From: Geobacter sp.
GTDB taxonomy: Bacteria; Desulfobacterota; Desulfuromonadia; Geobacterales; Geobacteraceae
DNA: 42,262 nucleotides
Assembly (NCBI GenBank): GCA_003490025.1
Contig: DNJC01000012.1
Coordinates: 7,736 to 49,997, forward strand
Direction: 5' to 3'
The notes under the pieces are model-generated. The model had not been told where the DNA came from. It ran no database searches and was given only the letters and a program-made list of their open reading frames with translations. The first letter of the stretch is position 1. Each line of letters opens with the position of its first letter. The translations under genes were made by a program, and so were the position numbers. Shown here in pieces: positions 1 through 8,650 of the stretch.

Positions 1-62
1 CCTCTCCCGGAGGGCGAGGGGAGTCGGTTGACCGGTGCCACACACAAAGAAAAGGTTCCCCT

Positions 63-1850
63 ATGCCGGCATCCCCCATACAGATTCTGAACGAGGTGTT
101 CGGCTTCAGCTCCTTCCGGCCGGTCCAACAGGAGATCGTGGAAACGGTCCTCTCCGGCAAAAACGCCTTCGTGCTGATGCCGACCGGCGGCGGAAAGTCG
201 CTTTGCTACCAGGTCCCCGCGCTATGCCTTCCCGGAACCGCCCTGGTGATCTCCCCCCTTATCTCCCTCATGAAAGACCAGGTCGATGCCCTGCGTGAAA
301 ACGGCGTCGCCGCTGCCTGCTACAATTCGGCGCTGGGCGAAGCCGAGGCGCGCCGCGTCCTTGCCGACCTGCACGCGGGCGAGTTGAAGCTCCTTTACGT
401 GGCGCCGGAGCGGCTCTTGAGCGACGGTTTCCTGGACCGGATAAAGTCGCTTCCCGTTTCCCTCTTCGCCATCGACGAGGCGCATTGCGTTTCGCAATGG
501 GGACACGACTTCCGTCCGGAGTACGCCCAACTGGGCATGTTGAGGGAACTCTTCCCCGACGTGCCGATGATCGCCCTGACCGCTACAGCGGACATGCAAA
601 CCAGGACGGACGTCCTCTCCAGGCTCGGGCTGCACGATGCCGTCTGCTACTTCGCCGGTTTCGATCGCCCCAACATCCGTTACAGCGTCATCGAGAAGAA
701 CAAGCCGTTCAACCAGTTGGCCGGGTTCCTCTCCAGCCGTCAGGACGAGGCGGGAATCGTGTACGCCCTATCCAGAAAAAGGGTGGAGGAGGTGGCGAAG
801 AAGCTGTGCGCCGCCGGCATCAAGGCCGCTGCGTATCATGCCGGCCTCCCGGACAAGGAGCGTCACAGGGTCCAGGACGCCTTCCTGCGGGACGACATCA
901 AGGTGGTTGTGGCGACGGTGGCGTTCGGGATGGGGATCGACAAGTCCAACGTCCGTTACGTGGTCCATTACGACCTGCCCAAGAGCATAGAGAGCTACTA
1001 CCAGGAAACCGGGCGTGCCGGACGCGACGGGCTTCCCGCCGATGCGCTGCTCCTGTTCGGTTACGGCGATGTGGCAGTCGCCCGGAGTCTCATCGGCAAC
1101 GGCGGTAACGAGGAGCAGAACCGGATCGAACTGCACAAGCTGAACTGCATGGTCGGCTTTGCCGAGGCGCAGACCTGCAGGCGCCGCGTGCTGCTCGGCT
1201 ACTTCGGGGACCGGCTGGAGAAGGATTGCGGCAACTGCGACATCTGCGAGAGCCCGCCCGAGCGTTTCGACGCCACCGAGGATGCCAGGAAGGCGCTGTC
1301 ATGCGTGTACCGGGTCGGCCAGCGTTTCGGCATGGGGCATGTCATCGACGTGCTGCGCGGCTCCCAGAACCACCGGATGCTTGAGTTGAAGCACGACAAG
1401 CTCTCCACCTTCGGCATAGGAAAGCACCACTCCCAGGAAGTCTGGGGAAACCTGCTGCGGCAGCTGATACACCTTGGCTACCTGGAGCAGGATCTCGCCA
1501 GTTTTTCCGTGCTGAAGCTGACCGAGGAGGCGCGCCCCCTGTTGAGAGGCGATCTGCGGCTGGATTTGGCGAGGCCGAGGGACACGCGCGCGGTCGAGAA
1601 GAAGTCCGCGGCGAAGAAACCGAGTTATGACAGCGCACTGTTCCAGGAGTTGAGGGCATTGCGGAAGGAAATCGCGGATGAGCAGCAGGTGCCGCCGTTC
1701 GTGGTGTTTGCCGATGCGACCCTTGCCGAAATGGCGGCCCAGGTGCCCAAGGACAAGTGGGAGTTGCTGAAGATCACCGGCGTGGGGCAGCACAAGCTGG
1801 CCCGCTACGGCGACGCGTTCCTCAGGGTTATAAAGGCGCATGAGGGGTAA
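63..1850 (+). CDS. recQ: ATP-dependent DNA helicase RecQ
   Basis: A 595-aa superfamily 2 3'-5' DNA helicase acting in recombination and replication-fork repair. The N-terminal helicase core carries Walker A (TGGGKS, about residues 41-46), a DEAH box (138-141) followed by the RecQ-type CVSQWGHDFRPEY stretch, and motif VI (QETGRAGRDG, about 314-323). The RQC region has the zinc cysteines C372, C389, C392 and C395. A C-terminal HRDC domain (about 520-595) ends the protein. Length and domain order are normal for a bacterial RecQ. The ATG at 63 gives the canonical N-terminus; the upstream sequence has only a weak ribosome site. It converges on ilvA, separated by a long inverted repeat. Identification is secure. 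Confidence 0.97.
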   Translation: MPASPIQILNEVFGFSSFRPVQQEIVETVLSGKNAFVLMPTGGGKSLCYQVPALCLPGTALVISPLISLMKDQVDALRENGVAAACYNSALGEAEARRVLADLHAGELKLLYVAPERLLSDGFLDRIKSLPVSLFAIDEAHCVSQWGHDFRPEYAQLGMLRELFPDVPMIALTATADMQTRTDVLSRLGLHDAVCYFAGFDRPNIRYSVIEKNKPFNQLAGFLSSRQDEAGIVYALSRKRVEEVAKKLCAAGIKAAAYHAGLPDKERHRVQDAFLRDDIKVVVATVAFGMGIDKSNVRYVVHYDLPKSIESYYQETGRAGRDGLPADALLLFGYGDVAVARSLIGNGGNEEQNRIELHKLNCMVGFAEAQTCRRRVLLGYFGDRLEKDCGNCDICESPPERFDATEDARKALSCVYRVGQRFGMGHVIDVLRGSQNHRMLELKHDKLSTFGIGKHHSQEVWGNLLRQLIHLGYLEQDLASFSVLKLTEEARPLLRGDLRLDLARPRDTRAVEKKSAAKKPSYDSALFQELRALRKEIADEQQVPPFVVFADATLAEMAAQVPKDKWELLKITGVGQHKLARYGDAFLRVIKAHEG

Positions 1851-1864
1851 AAACCGGAAACAAA

Positions 1865-2071
1865 AACCATTTGCCACAGAGAAAATCTGAGGAAATCCGA
1901 GAAAGCCGGCAACCCGGAAAGCAAAAGGGTGAAAAACAAACCATGACGTGGTTATGCTTTATACCCTTTTACAAGATGTTCTAGACGTTCTACGCGGTCC
2001 AGGCTTTCCAGACCTTCTCGATTTTTAGGTTGTTCTCAGACCTTCTCAGATTTTCTCTGTGGCAAATGGTT
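1865..2071. repeat. Long inverted repeat between convergent recQ and ilvA
   Basis: Two identical 27-base arms in inverted orientation (1865-1891 and 2045-2071; core CCATTTGCCACAGAG...) flank about 150 bases in the gap between recQ and ilvA. The right arm ends just before the ilvA stop codon. A related but differently spelled pair sits at 30184-30358, again between convergent genes. It may act as a bidirectional transcription end or be a dispersed repeat; no function can be read from sequence alone. Confidence 0.75.
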
Positions 2072-2076
2072 TGCTT

Positions 2077-3285
2077 TTATCTCATCACTTCCAGCAGGTA
2101 GTCGCACTTCGACAGGTGCCGTATCACATCCTGTATGTGCTCGGCCCCCCTGGTCTCCAGTTCGACCAGCACCTCGGTCTTCCCGATGGGGAGCGACTCG
2201 GAGCGCCGGTCATGGGTGATGATGGAGATGTTGGCCCGTGCCTCGGCAATCTCGGTTGCCAGCCTTGCCAGCGCGCCCGGAACGTCGTCCAGTTCCACCT
2301 TCAGTTTCAGGTAGCGCCCGGCCGCCAGTAGGCCCCTCTCCACGACGACTGCGATGGTCTTTACGTCGATGTTCCCGCCGGAAAGAAGCGCGACGGTCTT
2401 TCCAGAAAGCCCCTTCACCTTGCTGTTCAGCAGAGCCGCCAGCCCGACGGCGCCGGCTCCCTCCACCATCAGCTTGTTCCTTTCCAGCAGCGAAACGATA
2501 GCCAGGGCGATCTCTTCCTCGTCGACCAGGACGATCTCGTCCACGTACTCCTTCACCACCGGGAACGTGTTGCTCCCCGCGGTCTTGACGGCGATGCCGT
2601 CGGCGAGGCTCGCCCTGATGGGGACGGTGACGACCTTTCCCTTCAGTATTGCCTGACGCATGGACGGGGCGGCTGCCGACTCGACACCGATGATCCGCAC
2701 GTGCGGATGGGTTTCCTTGATGGCGCGGGCTATCCCTGCTATGAGCCCTCCGCCTCCGATAGGGACCAGCACGTTGGAGAGATCGGGAAGATCCTCCAGC
2801 AGCTCCAGCCCGATGCTCCCTTGTCCGGCCATGACCAGCGGGTCGTTGAACGGGTGCACGAAGAGCGCTCCTGTGGTCTCGGCCGCCCTCAGCGCCGCCG
2901 CACACGCTTCATCGAAATTCTTCCCTTCCAGAACGACCTCTGCGCCGTAATCGCGGGTGGAGAAGACCTTCTGCGGCGGCGTGCTTTCCGGCATGTACAC
3001 GGTCGCCTTGACGCCGAGGAGATCCGCCGAGAACGCCACGCCCTGGGCGTGATTCCCGGCCGAGGCCGTGATCACGCCTCCCGCCAAAGCCTCTCTAGGC
3101 TGGGCGGTCATGAAGTTGAGGGCACCGCGGATCTTGAAGGCGCCGGTCCTTTGCAGGTTTTCGCACTTGAAGTAAAGGGGAAGGCCGAGCCGCTCGCTGA
3201 AGTGCTGGGCGTGGATGAGTTCCGTGCGGCGCACCCTTTTCTTGAGTCTCTGGGCAGCGTCGAGGATCAGGTTGTAGTCAAGCAT
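2077..3285 (-). CDS. ilvA: Threonine ammonia-lyase (threonine dehydratase), ACT-domain form
   Basis: A 402-aa PLP enzyme that deaminates L-threonine to 2-oxobutanoate, the entry step to isoleucine. The fold-type II catalytic domain shows the PLP lysine in GAFKIRGA (K51), the substrate loop SAGNHAQG (about 75-82) and the glycine-rich phosphate loop GGGG (177-180). A C-terminal ACT domain (about 325-400) would bind an effector. The length matches the single-ACT type rather than the longer E. coli IlvA with two ACT-like domains, so regulation may differ; catabolic use is also possible. The ATG lies 18 bases after the CDF exporter stop, so the two are probably co-transcribed. Confidence 0.93.
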   Translation of the reverse strand: MLDYNLILDAAQRLKKRVRRTELIHAQHFSERLGLPLYFKCENLQRTGAFKIRGALNFMTAQPREALAGGVITASAGNHAQGVAFSADLLGVKATVYMPESTPPQKVFSTRDYGAEVVLEGKNFDEACAAALRAAETTGALFVHPFNDPLVMAGQGSIGLELLEDLPDLSNVLVPIGGGGLIAGIARAIKETHPHVRIIGVESAAAPSMRQAILKGKVVTVPIRASLADGIAVKTAGSNTFPVVKEYVDEIVLVDEEEIALAIVSLLERNKLMVEGAGAVGLAALLNSKVKGLSGKTVALLSGGNIDVKTIAVVVERGLLAAGRYLKLKVELDDVPGALARLATEIAEARANISIITHDRRSESLPIGKTEVLVELETRGAEHIQDVIRHLSKCDYLLEVMR

Positions 3286-3303
3286 GCTTTACCGTCCGGA
3301 GGG

Positions 3304-4305
3304 TTAATGTGTGTGGCCGTGATGGTGGTCGCCGGTGCAGCTTCCATGCGGGTGATGGTGCGGATGAGCGTGTGCATGCGCGGATGACGCGCGCGGCCGG
3401 TGGCGGAACTGCTTCGCCACGCCGGCTTCGGTGCAGCGCATGCTTTCCAACTGCAGGGTCGTGTGGGAGATGTGGAAACGTTCAAAAAGCTGTTCCTCGA
3501 TCTTTCTCAACATGCCGCCGTGCTCGCCCCTGAATGTCGGAGGAACCACGACGTGCCCCGACAGCGCGATGATGTGCGAGCAGATGGTCCAGATATTCAG
3601 GTGATGCACCTCTTCCACCCCTTCTACCTCGCGGATGGCCGCGGCCACATGGTTGACGTCGATGCCGCGGGGGACCCCTTCCAGGAGTATGTGCAGCGAC
3701 TCGCGCATCACGCGCCAGGATCCCCAGAAGATGATGAAGCCGATCCCGACCGAGATGATGGCGTCGAGCAGGTACCAGTTGGTGAAGTACATGATGATGC
3801 CGCCCACGATGACGCCGACGGACGCGGCGGCGTCGCCTATTACATGCAGGAAGGCGCTGTGGACGTTGAGGTCGTCGTGCGAGTGGGAGTGCAGCGCTCC
3901 GGCGGAAAGCAGGTTCATCGCAAGGCCCACACCGGCGATGATGAGCATCTCGAGGCTCTTCACCTCTTCGGGATGCACGAGCCTCCCCACCGCTTCGTAG
4001 CAGATTATGGCGGCGATGAGGAAAACGGTGCTGCCGTTTATGAAGGAGGCGAAGACCTCCATCCTGTGCCAGCCGAAGGTGCGGGTGTCGCTTACCGGGT
4101 AGGAGGAGAGCTTGATCGCCCCCAGCGAGAGGAGCAGGGCAAAGAGGTCGAGGAACACGTGCGCCGCGTCGGAGAGCAGGGCCAGGGAGTTGGTCCAGAT
4201 CCCCCCGACCAGTTCCGCGACCAGCGTTGCGGATGTCAGCAGGATGGCGTATTTGAAGCGTCCGGTAATGCTCTGGTCCAGATGTGTATCGGCATGCTCA
4301 TGCAT
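3304..4305 (-). CDS. Cation diffusion facilitator metal exporter (CzcD/ZitB type)
   Basis: A 333-aa inner-membrane metal/proton antiporter of the CDF family with six predicted membrane helices. The paired transport-site motifs are visible: H49-x3-D53 in helix 2 (SDAAHVFLD) and H154-x3-D158 in helix 5 (HVIGD). The HxxxD pattern is typical of zinc, cobalt or cadmium exporters. The N-terminus is histidine-bearing, and the C-terminal cytoplasmic domain ends in a strongly histidine-rich tail (about 310-333), probably a metal buffer. It lies 49 bases downstream of an outer-membrane barrel gene and 18 bases before ilvA. Substrate choice among Zn, Cd and Co cannot be settled here. Confidence 0.93.
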   Translation of the reverse strand: MHEHADTHLDQSITGRFKYAILLTSATLVAELVGGIWTNSLALLSDAAHVFLDLFALLLSLGAIKLSSYPVSDTRTFGWHRMEVFASFINGSTVFLIAAIICYEAVGRLVHPEEVKSLEMLIIAGVGLAMNLLSAGALHSHSHDDLNVHSAFLHVIGDAAASVGVIVGGIIMYFTNWYLLDAIISVGIGFIIFWGSWRVMRESLHILLEGVPRGIDVNHVAAAIREVEGVEEVHHLNIWTICSHIIALSGHVVVPPTFRGEHGGMLRKIEEQLFERFHISHTTLQLESMRCTEAGVAKQFRHRPRASSAHAHAHPHHHPHGSCTGDHHHGHTH

Positions 4306-4318
4306 GATGTACCCCGGC

Positions 4319-4341
4319 AGGAGGGGGCATGACCCCCTCCT
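4319..4341. promoter_or_regulatory. Perfect hairpin between barrel gene and CDF gene
   Basis: A perfect 9-bp stem (4319-4327 paired with 4333-4341) with a 5-base loop fills the gap between the outer-membrane protein stop and the CDF start codon. There is no T-run on either strand, so it is not a classic intrinsic terminator. On the minus-strand transcript one arm contains AGGAGG. It could be a processing or attenuation hairpin that sets different levels of the two products. Confidence 0.45.
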
Positions 4342-4354
4342 GACTCACGGTTGG

Positions 4355-5101
4355 TTAAAAACTCAGCGCAGCCTTCAGGGAGTAGATGGGGCGCTGCTGG
4401 TATTCCACTTCGCCGGTGAAGCCGAGCAGCGGAAGCGGGGAGAATTTGAGACCTGCGAAGACGCGCGGCTGGAAGACGTTTTCGGAGCCGAGCGGTGCGC
4501 CGTTTGCTGTAATCGCCAGCGTCTGCAGGTTCCCTTTTGCCTTGCTGCTGACCCAGACCCCACCCGCACCGGCGTACGGGGTGAGGAAGAGGAAACCTTT
4601 GCTGATGGAGGCGTCGATCCCTGCGGTCTGCAGATCGAGTTCGTTCACCCCGGTCAGCTTGGTGTAGGTGGCGCGGACGCCGACGGCGGGAGTCGCCACG
4701 GAGCCCTCGAGGATCGCCTTGCTTACTTCGACGCCGAAGAGCTTGATGTTGGAGTCAGGCACGTAGGAGTACATGGCGCCGACGTCGATGCCGAAGGGGA
4801 GTCCCTTGCGGGCACGGATCTTGGGAAGAACGAGGAAGGAAGGAGAGTTCCCGCCGAAGGCCGTGTCCCAGTAGTCGCCGCTGACTTTGATCGCCGAAAG
4901 CTCGACTCCCGCGTCGAAGCCGGTGAGCCCGAGGGGGGCCGCCGGAGCGGTGTTCTTGTAGGAGATGGCCGCACCGGCCTGCTTGCTGAGACTCTTGAAG
5001 TTCTCTTGTGATATTGCGCTGCTGAAGTTAATGTCCTTCGCCATTGCCTGTGTCCCGATTAACAGCGACATCGATAACGCCAAACCCAGAATCTTCTTCA
5101 T
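4355..5101 (-). CDS. Outer-membrane beta-barrel protein, unknown function
   Basis: A 248-aa protein with a clear Sec signal peptide (about residues 1-21, cleavage after AMA). It continues as alternating hydrophobic strands with many glycines and ends in a C-terminal phenylalanine (LKAALSF), the usual signature for BAM-dependent outer-membrane insertion. Strand-like segments run from about residue 60 to the end. I do not recognise a named family. It is the first gene of a minus-strand group with a CDF metal exporter and ilvA and is divergent from trxB. A link to metal export is possible but rests only on position. Confidence 0.75.
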   Translation of the reverse strand: MKKILGLALSMSLLIGTQAMAKDINFSSAISQENFKSLSKQAGAAISYKNTAPAAPLGLTGFDAGVELSAIKVSGDYWDTAFGGNSPSFLVLPKIRARKGLPFGIDVGAMYSYVPDSNIKLFGVEVSKAILEGSVATPAVGVRATYTKLTGVNELDLQTAGIDASISKGFLFLTPYAGAGGVWVSSKAKGNLQTLAITANGAPLGSENVFQPRVFAGLKFSPLPLLGFTGEVEYQQRPIYSLKAALSF

Positions 5102-5177
5102 GCTCCCTCCAATGATTGTATGGCAGAATTTTTCTAATCTTAACAGAGGCGCCTTTTCCGGTCAATAACTTAGCCCT

Positions 5178-5206
5178 TTGGCGCCTTGCAATTTTGCGGA
5201 TATACT
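5178..5206 (+). promoter_or_regulatory. Putative sigma-70 promoter for trxB
   Basis: TTGGCG (5178-5183) and TATACT (5201-5206) are separated by 17 bases, about 38 bases before the trxB ATG. A ribosome site (GGAGG) lies between. The -10 box matches 5 of 6 positions and the -35 box 4 of 6. Confidence 0.5.
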
Positions 5207-5243
5207 GTTATCTTTCCGGCAAAATTCAGCTGGAGGTTTGTAA

Positions 5244-6194
5244 ATGGAACCGATTCACCACCGTCTCATCATACTAGGTTCAGGCCCTGCCGGATACACT
5301 GCCGCGATATATGCGGCGCGTGCGAACCTGAACCCCGTCCTGATCACAGGGTTGCAGCAGGGGGGGCAGTTGATGACGACGACCGAGGTGGACAACTGGC
5401 CGGGCGACCCCGAAGGGGTGATGGGGCCCGAGCTGATGGAGCGCATGCGGCAGCACGCCGAGCGTTTCGGCACCGAGTTCATCTATGACCACATCAACAA
5501 GGCGCAGGTGACCCAGGCTCCCTTTCTCCTGGAAGGGGATAACGGCAGCTACAGCTGCGACGCCCTGATCATAGCGACCGGCGCGTCCGCGAAATACCTG
5601 GGACTGCCGTCCGAGCACGCCTTCAAGGGGAAAGGCGTTTCCGCCTGCGCCACCTGCGACGGCTTTTTCTATCGCGGCAAACCCGTTGCCGTCATCGGTG
5701 GCGGCAGCACCGCCGTCGAGGAGGCGCTCTACCTCTCCAACATAGCAAGCCACGTCACCGTGATACACCGCAGGGACAAGTTCCGCGCCGAAAAGATCCT
5801 GACCGACAGGCTGATAGAGAAGACCAAGAACGGCAATGTCACCATCGAGTGGAACCATCACCTGGAAGAGGTGCTGGGCGACAACTCCGGCGTTACCGGC
5901 ATCAGGATCCGGCACACCAGCGGCTCCGACAAGGTCCTCGACGTCCATGGCTGCTTCGTCGCCATCGGCCACCAGCCGAACACCCACATCTTCGAGGGAC
6001 AGTTGGAGATGGACGAAGGATACATCCGCACCGCCTGCGGCTTTGAAGGGAACTCCACCGCGACCACCACCCCCGGCGTCTTTGCCGCCGGCGACGTGCA
6101 GGACAGGATGTACAAGCAGGCCATCACCTCCGCCGGCACCGGCTGCATGGCGGCGCTCGACGCCGACCGCTACCTGGAAATGCTGAAGGCTTAA
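5244..6194 (+). CDS. trxB: Thioredoxin-disulfide reductase
   Basis: A 316-aa FAD/NADPH flavoenzyme that reduces thioredoxin. It has an N-terminal FAD dinucleotide fold (ILGSGPAGYTAAIYAAR), an NADPH fold (VIGGGSTAVEEALYL, about 152-166), the redox-active disulfide C135-A-T-C138 in ACATCDG, and a C-terminal FAD-binding segment (GVFAAGDVQD). Length and motif order are those of the low-molecular-weight E. coli type. The ATG is preceded by GGAGG at good spacing. comM follows after about 50 bases on the same strand and may share its transcript. Confidence 0.97.
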   Translation: MEPIHHRLIILGSGPAGYTAAIYAARANLNPVLITGLQQGGQLMTTTEVDNWPGDPEGVMGPELMERMRQHAERFGTEFIYDHINKAQVTQAPFLLEGDNGSYSCDALIIATGASAKYLGLPSEHAFKGKGVSACATCDGFFYRGKPVAVIGGGSTAVEEALYLSNIASHVTVIHRRDKFRAEKILTDRLIEKTKNGNVTIEWNHHLEEVLGDNSGVTGIRIRHTSGSDKVLDVHGCFVAIGHQPNTHIFEGQLEMDEGYIRTACGFEGNSTATTTPGVFAAGDVQDRMYKQAITSAGTGCMAALDADRYLEMLKA

Positions 6195-6246
6195 ATTGCC
6201 ACCGCAGGAACTCGCCCGAGTAATTCAACATTAGTTGGGGGTTCTC

Positions 6247-7776
6247 ATGCTTGCCAAGGTCCTCTCCAGTGCGCTCCTCGGAATAGACGCCATCCTCATC
6301 GACGTTGAGGTGGATATAGCGCAGGGGCTGCCGCAGCTTGCCACGGTCGGGCTTCCCGACAACGCGGTAAAGGAGAGCAAGGACAGGGTCAAGGCGGCAC
6401 TGAAGAACTCCGGCTACGACTTCCCCAACCGCAAGATAACGGTGAATCTCGCCCCCGCCGACGTGAAGAAGGAGGGGGCGTCCTTCGATCTCCCCATTTC
6501 CATAGGCATCCTCGCCGCGACCGGTGTGGTCAAAGAGGATTTGCTGCAGCGCTACATCCTCCTGGGTGAGTTGTCGCTGGACGGAGGCGTGAAGCCGGTG
6601 CGCGGCTGCCTTCCCGTCTCGGTGGCGGCGCGGGAGGCCGGGCTGGCGGGGATCATCATTCCCGCGGAGAACGTGAGCGAGGCGGGAGTAGTCGAAGGGG
6701 TCGAAGTCATAGGCGTGACCGACCTGGCGCAGGTGGTCGACTTCCTGAACGGCACCCTCTCCATTCCCCCTTACATCGCCGATATCGCAGCCCTGTTCTG
6801 CCAAGGCGGGGAGGCCGGGGACGACTTCAGCGAGGTGAAAGGCCAGGAACACGCCAAGCGCGCCCTGGAAGTCGCCGCCGCCGGATCGCATAACATATTG
6901 ATGATCGGCCCGCCGGGATCCGGGAAGACCATGCTGGCGCGCAGGATTCCCTCCATCCTCCCGCCCATGCTCTTCGAGGAGGCGATAGAGACCACCAAGG
7001 TTTACAGCGTCATGGGGCTATTGGAGCGCGACCATGCCCTGATATCCAGCCGCCCCTTCCGCTCCCCGCATCACACCATCTCCGACGTCGGTCTCATCGG
7101 CGGCAGCAACACGCCCAAGCCCGGCGAAGTCTCCCTCTCCCACAACGGCGTCCTGTTCCTGGACGAACTCCCCGAGTTCAAGAAACACGTGCTGGAAGTG
7201 TTGCGCCAGCCGATGGAGGATGGCAAGGTCACCATCTCCCGCGCCCTCTCTTCCGTCACCTATCCGAGCCGCTTGATGCTTGTGGCGGCCATGAATCCCT
7301 GCCCGTGCGGATATCTGGGCGATCCCGTTCACGTCTGTTCCTGCACCCCTCTCATGATCCAACGTTACCGTTCCCGCATCTCCGGCCCGCTTCTGGACCG
7401 CATCGACATACACATAGAGGTTCCCGCCGTGAAATACCGCGACCTTGCCGACCGCAGCGAAACCGAAAGCTCCGGCGATATCGCCGCACGTGTGGCGCGC
7501 TCGCATGAGGTGCAGAAGGAGCGCTTCAAGGGGACACGGGTCAGGTGCAACGCACAGATGACGGCCAGGATGATCCGCAAGTTCTGTGAAACGGATGCCG
7601 CGGGGAGCCGGATGCTGGAGGTGGTCACCGACCGGCTCGGCCTTTCAGCCAGAAGCTACACGAGGATACTGAAGGTGGCCCGCACCATAGCGGATCTTGC
7701 CGGAAGCGAAGCGATAGCCGAGCAGCACATCTCCGAGGCAATCCAGTACCGCAGCCTGGACAGGAAGAACGGGTAA
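6247..7776 (+). CDS. comM: YifB/ComM-family AAA+ Mg-chelatase-like ATPase
   Basis: A 509-aa protein of the YifB/ComM family. ComM homologues are hexameric helicases that promote branch migration during natural transformation. It has an N-terminal ChlI-like domain (start MLAKVLSSALLGIDA), an AAA+ core with Walker A GPPGSGKT (residues 221-228), Walker B near LFLDELPE, a zinc-finger-like CPCGYLGDPVHVCSC insert, and a C-terminal Mg_chelatase_C domain. The ATG at 6247 is preferred over an upstream in-frame TTG because it restores the family N-terminus and has a G-rich ribosome site 5-9 bases upstream. It follows trxB closely. Confidence 0.92.
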   Translation: MLAKVLSSALLGIDAILIDVEVDIAQGLPQLATVGLPDNAVKESKDRVKAALKNSGYDFPNRKITVNLAPADVKKEGASFDLPISIGILAATGVVKEDLLQRYILLGELSLDGGVKPVRGCLPVSVAAREAGLAGIIIPAENVSEAGVVEGVEVIGVTDLAQVVDFLNGTLSIPPYIADIAALFCQGGEAGDDFSEVKGQEHAKRALEVAAAGSHNILMIGPPGSGKTMLARRIPSILPPMLFEEAIETTKVYSVMGLLERDHALISSRPFRSPHHTISDVGLIGGSNTPKPGEVSLSHNGVLFLDELPEFKKHVLEVLRQPMEDGKVTISRALSSVTYPSRLMLVAAMNPCPCGYLGDPVHVCSCTPLMIQRYRSRISGPLLDRIDIHIEVPAVKYRDLADRSETESSGDIAARVARSHEVQKERFKGTRVRCNAQMTARMIRKFCETDAAGSRMLEVVTDRLGLSARSYTRILKVARTIADLAGSEAIAEQHISEAIQYRSLDRKNG

Positions 7777-7783
7777 CCCGGAC

Positions 7784-7818
7784 GTGAGGGACTGGCTCCG
7801 CAGGTGCCTGTCCCTCAC
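7784..7818. terminator. Hairpin after comM, REP-like
   Basis: GTGAGGGAC (7784-7792) pairs perfectly with GTCCCTCAC (7810-7818) a few bases after the comM stop. No T-run follows. It resembles the short palindromic repeats scattered in Geobacter intergenic DNA and could stabilise or end the trxB-comM message. Confidence 0.5.
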
Positions 7819-7941
7819 ATCTTCGAAACCACAGCATAAGACGAAGCGCAGCATAAGAGTCTTTTTTCTCTGTTAACATTTTGATACGTGTTATAAATGC
7901 AGGTGAAGCAAGGTATGTTCAACATCTTAAGGAGTAGATCC

Positions 7942-8526
7942 ATGGGGTCCATAGCGGAAAAACCGGCTAATGGTTTTACCTACAATCACTACCTGACCTG
8001 GCCTGAAGATGAACGGTGGGAGATCATCAACGGAGAGGCTTACTCAATGACTCCTGCCCCTTCGATCAAGCATCAGGAAGTCAGCCTCTTCCTCAGCACC
8101 CTTTTCGCCCAATTCTTCAAAGGGAAAGGATGCAGGACTTTTTGCGCCCCGACCGACGTCGTTTTCGATGAACAGAACGTAGTCCAGCCCGACCTTCTGG
8201 TCGTATGCGACAGAAGTAAAATCACCGAGTCAAACATCAAAGGAGCGCCTGATCTGATCGTGGAGATAATATCTCCTTCCACAGCCGTGAAAGACAAGCG
8301 TGAGAAAAAGGCTCTCTACGAGAGATTCGGGGTGCGGGAATATCTGATAGTGTATCCGGCAGAGGAACTGGTGGAGCGATTCGAACTTGCTGACGGTCGT
8401 TATGGTTCAGAGGACGTATTTGCCTGGGAGGAAACATTCCCGCTTGCCGTCTTCCCGGAATTGCGCGTCAGCCTGAGGGAGGCCTCGGACCATCAGGCCC
8501 TGGTACAAAACGCCGTGGAGGCGTGA
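7942..8526 (+). CDS. Uma2-family (DUF820) PD-(D/E)XK nuclease-fold protein
   Basis: A 194-aa protein of the Uma2/DUF820 family, which has the restriction-endonuclease fold. The core is visible as QPDLLVVC, then APDLIVEIISPST, then DKREKKALYERFGVREYLIV, giving the D...E-x-S arrangement and the conserved lysine helix. Members are common as genomic singletons in cyanobacteria and delta-proteobacteria; their biological role is mostly unknown, with some suspected mobile or defence links. The ATG at 7942 has AAGGAG 7-8 bases upstream; an in-frame ATG at 7897 lacks a ribosome site. A GC-rich hairpin and T-rich tract (8562-8605) follow the gene. Confidence 0.85.
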   Translation: MGSIAEKPANGFTYNHYLTWPEDERWEIINGEAYSMTPAPSIKHQEVSLFLSTLFAQFFKGKGCRTFCAPTDVVFDEQNVVQPDLLVVCDRSKITESNIKGAPDLIVEIISPSTAVKDKREKKALYERFGVREYLIVYPAEELVERFELADGRYGSEDVFAWEETFPLAVFPELRVSLREASDHQALVQNAVEA

Positions 8527-8561
8527 GGATCTCTTAGAGCTGACCGGTAATGCTGAATAAG

Positions 8562-8606
8562 CGCCGCGAATCCCTGTACAGTGAGGGCGCCGCGGCGTTT
8601 TCGGTT
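8562..8606 (+). terminator. Possible rho-independent terminator after Uma2 gene
   Basis: CGCCGCG (8562-8568) can pair with CGCGGCG (8591-8597), followed directly by TTTTCGGTTTT. The loop is long (about 22 bases), so the call is moderate. Confidence 0.4.
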
Positions 8607-8650
8607 TTGGACGCTGAATGCACCACGATCTCTGTTGAAGGATTGGCCAA

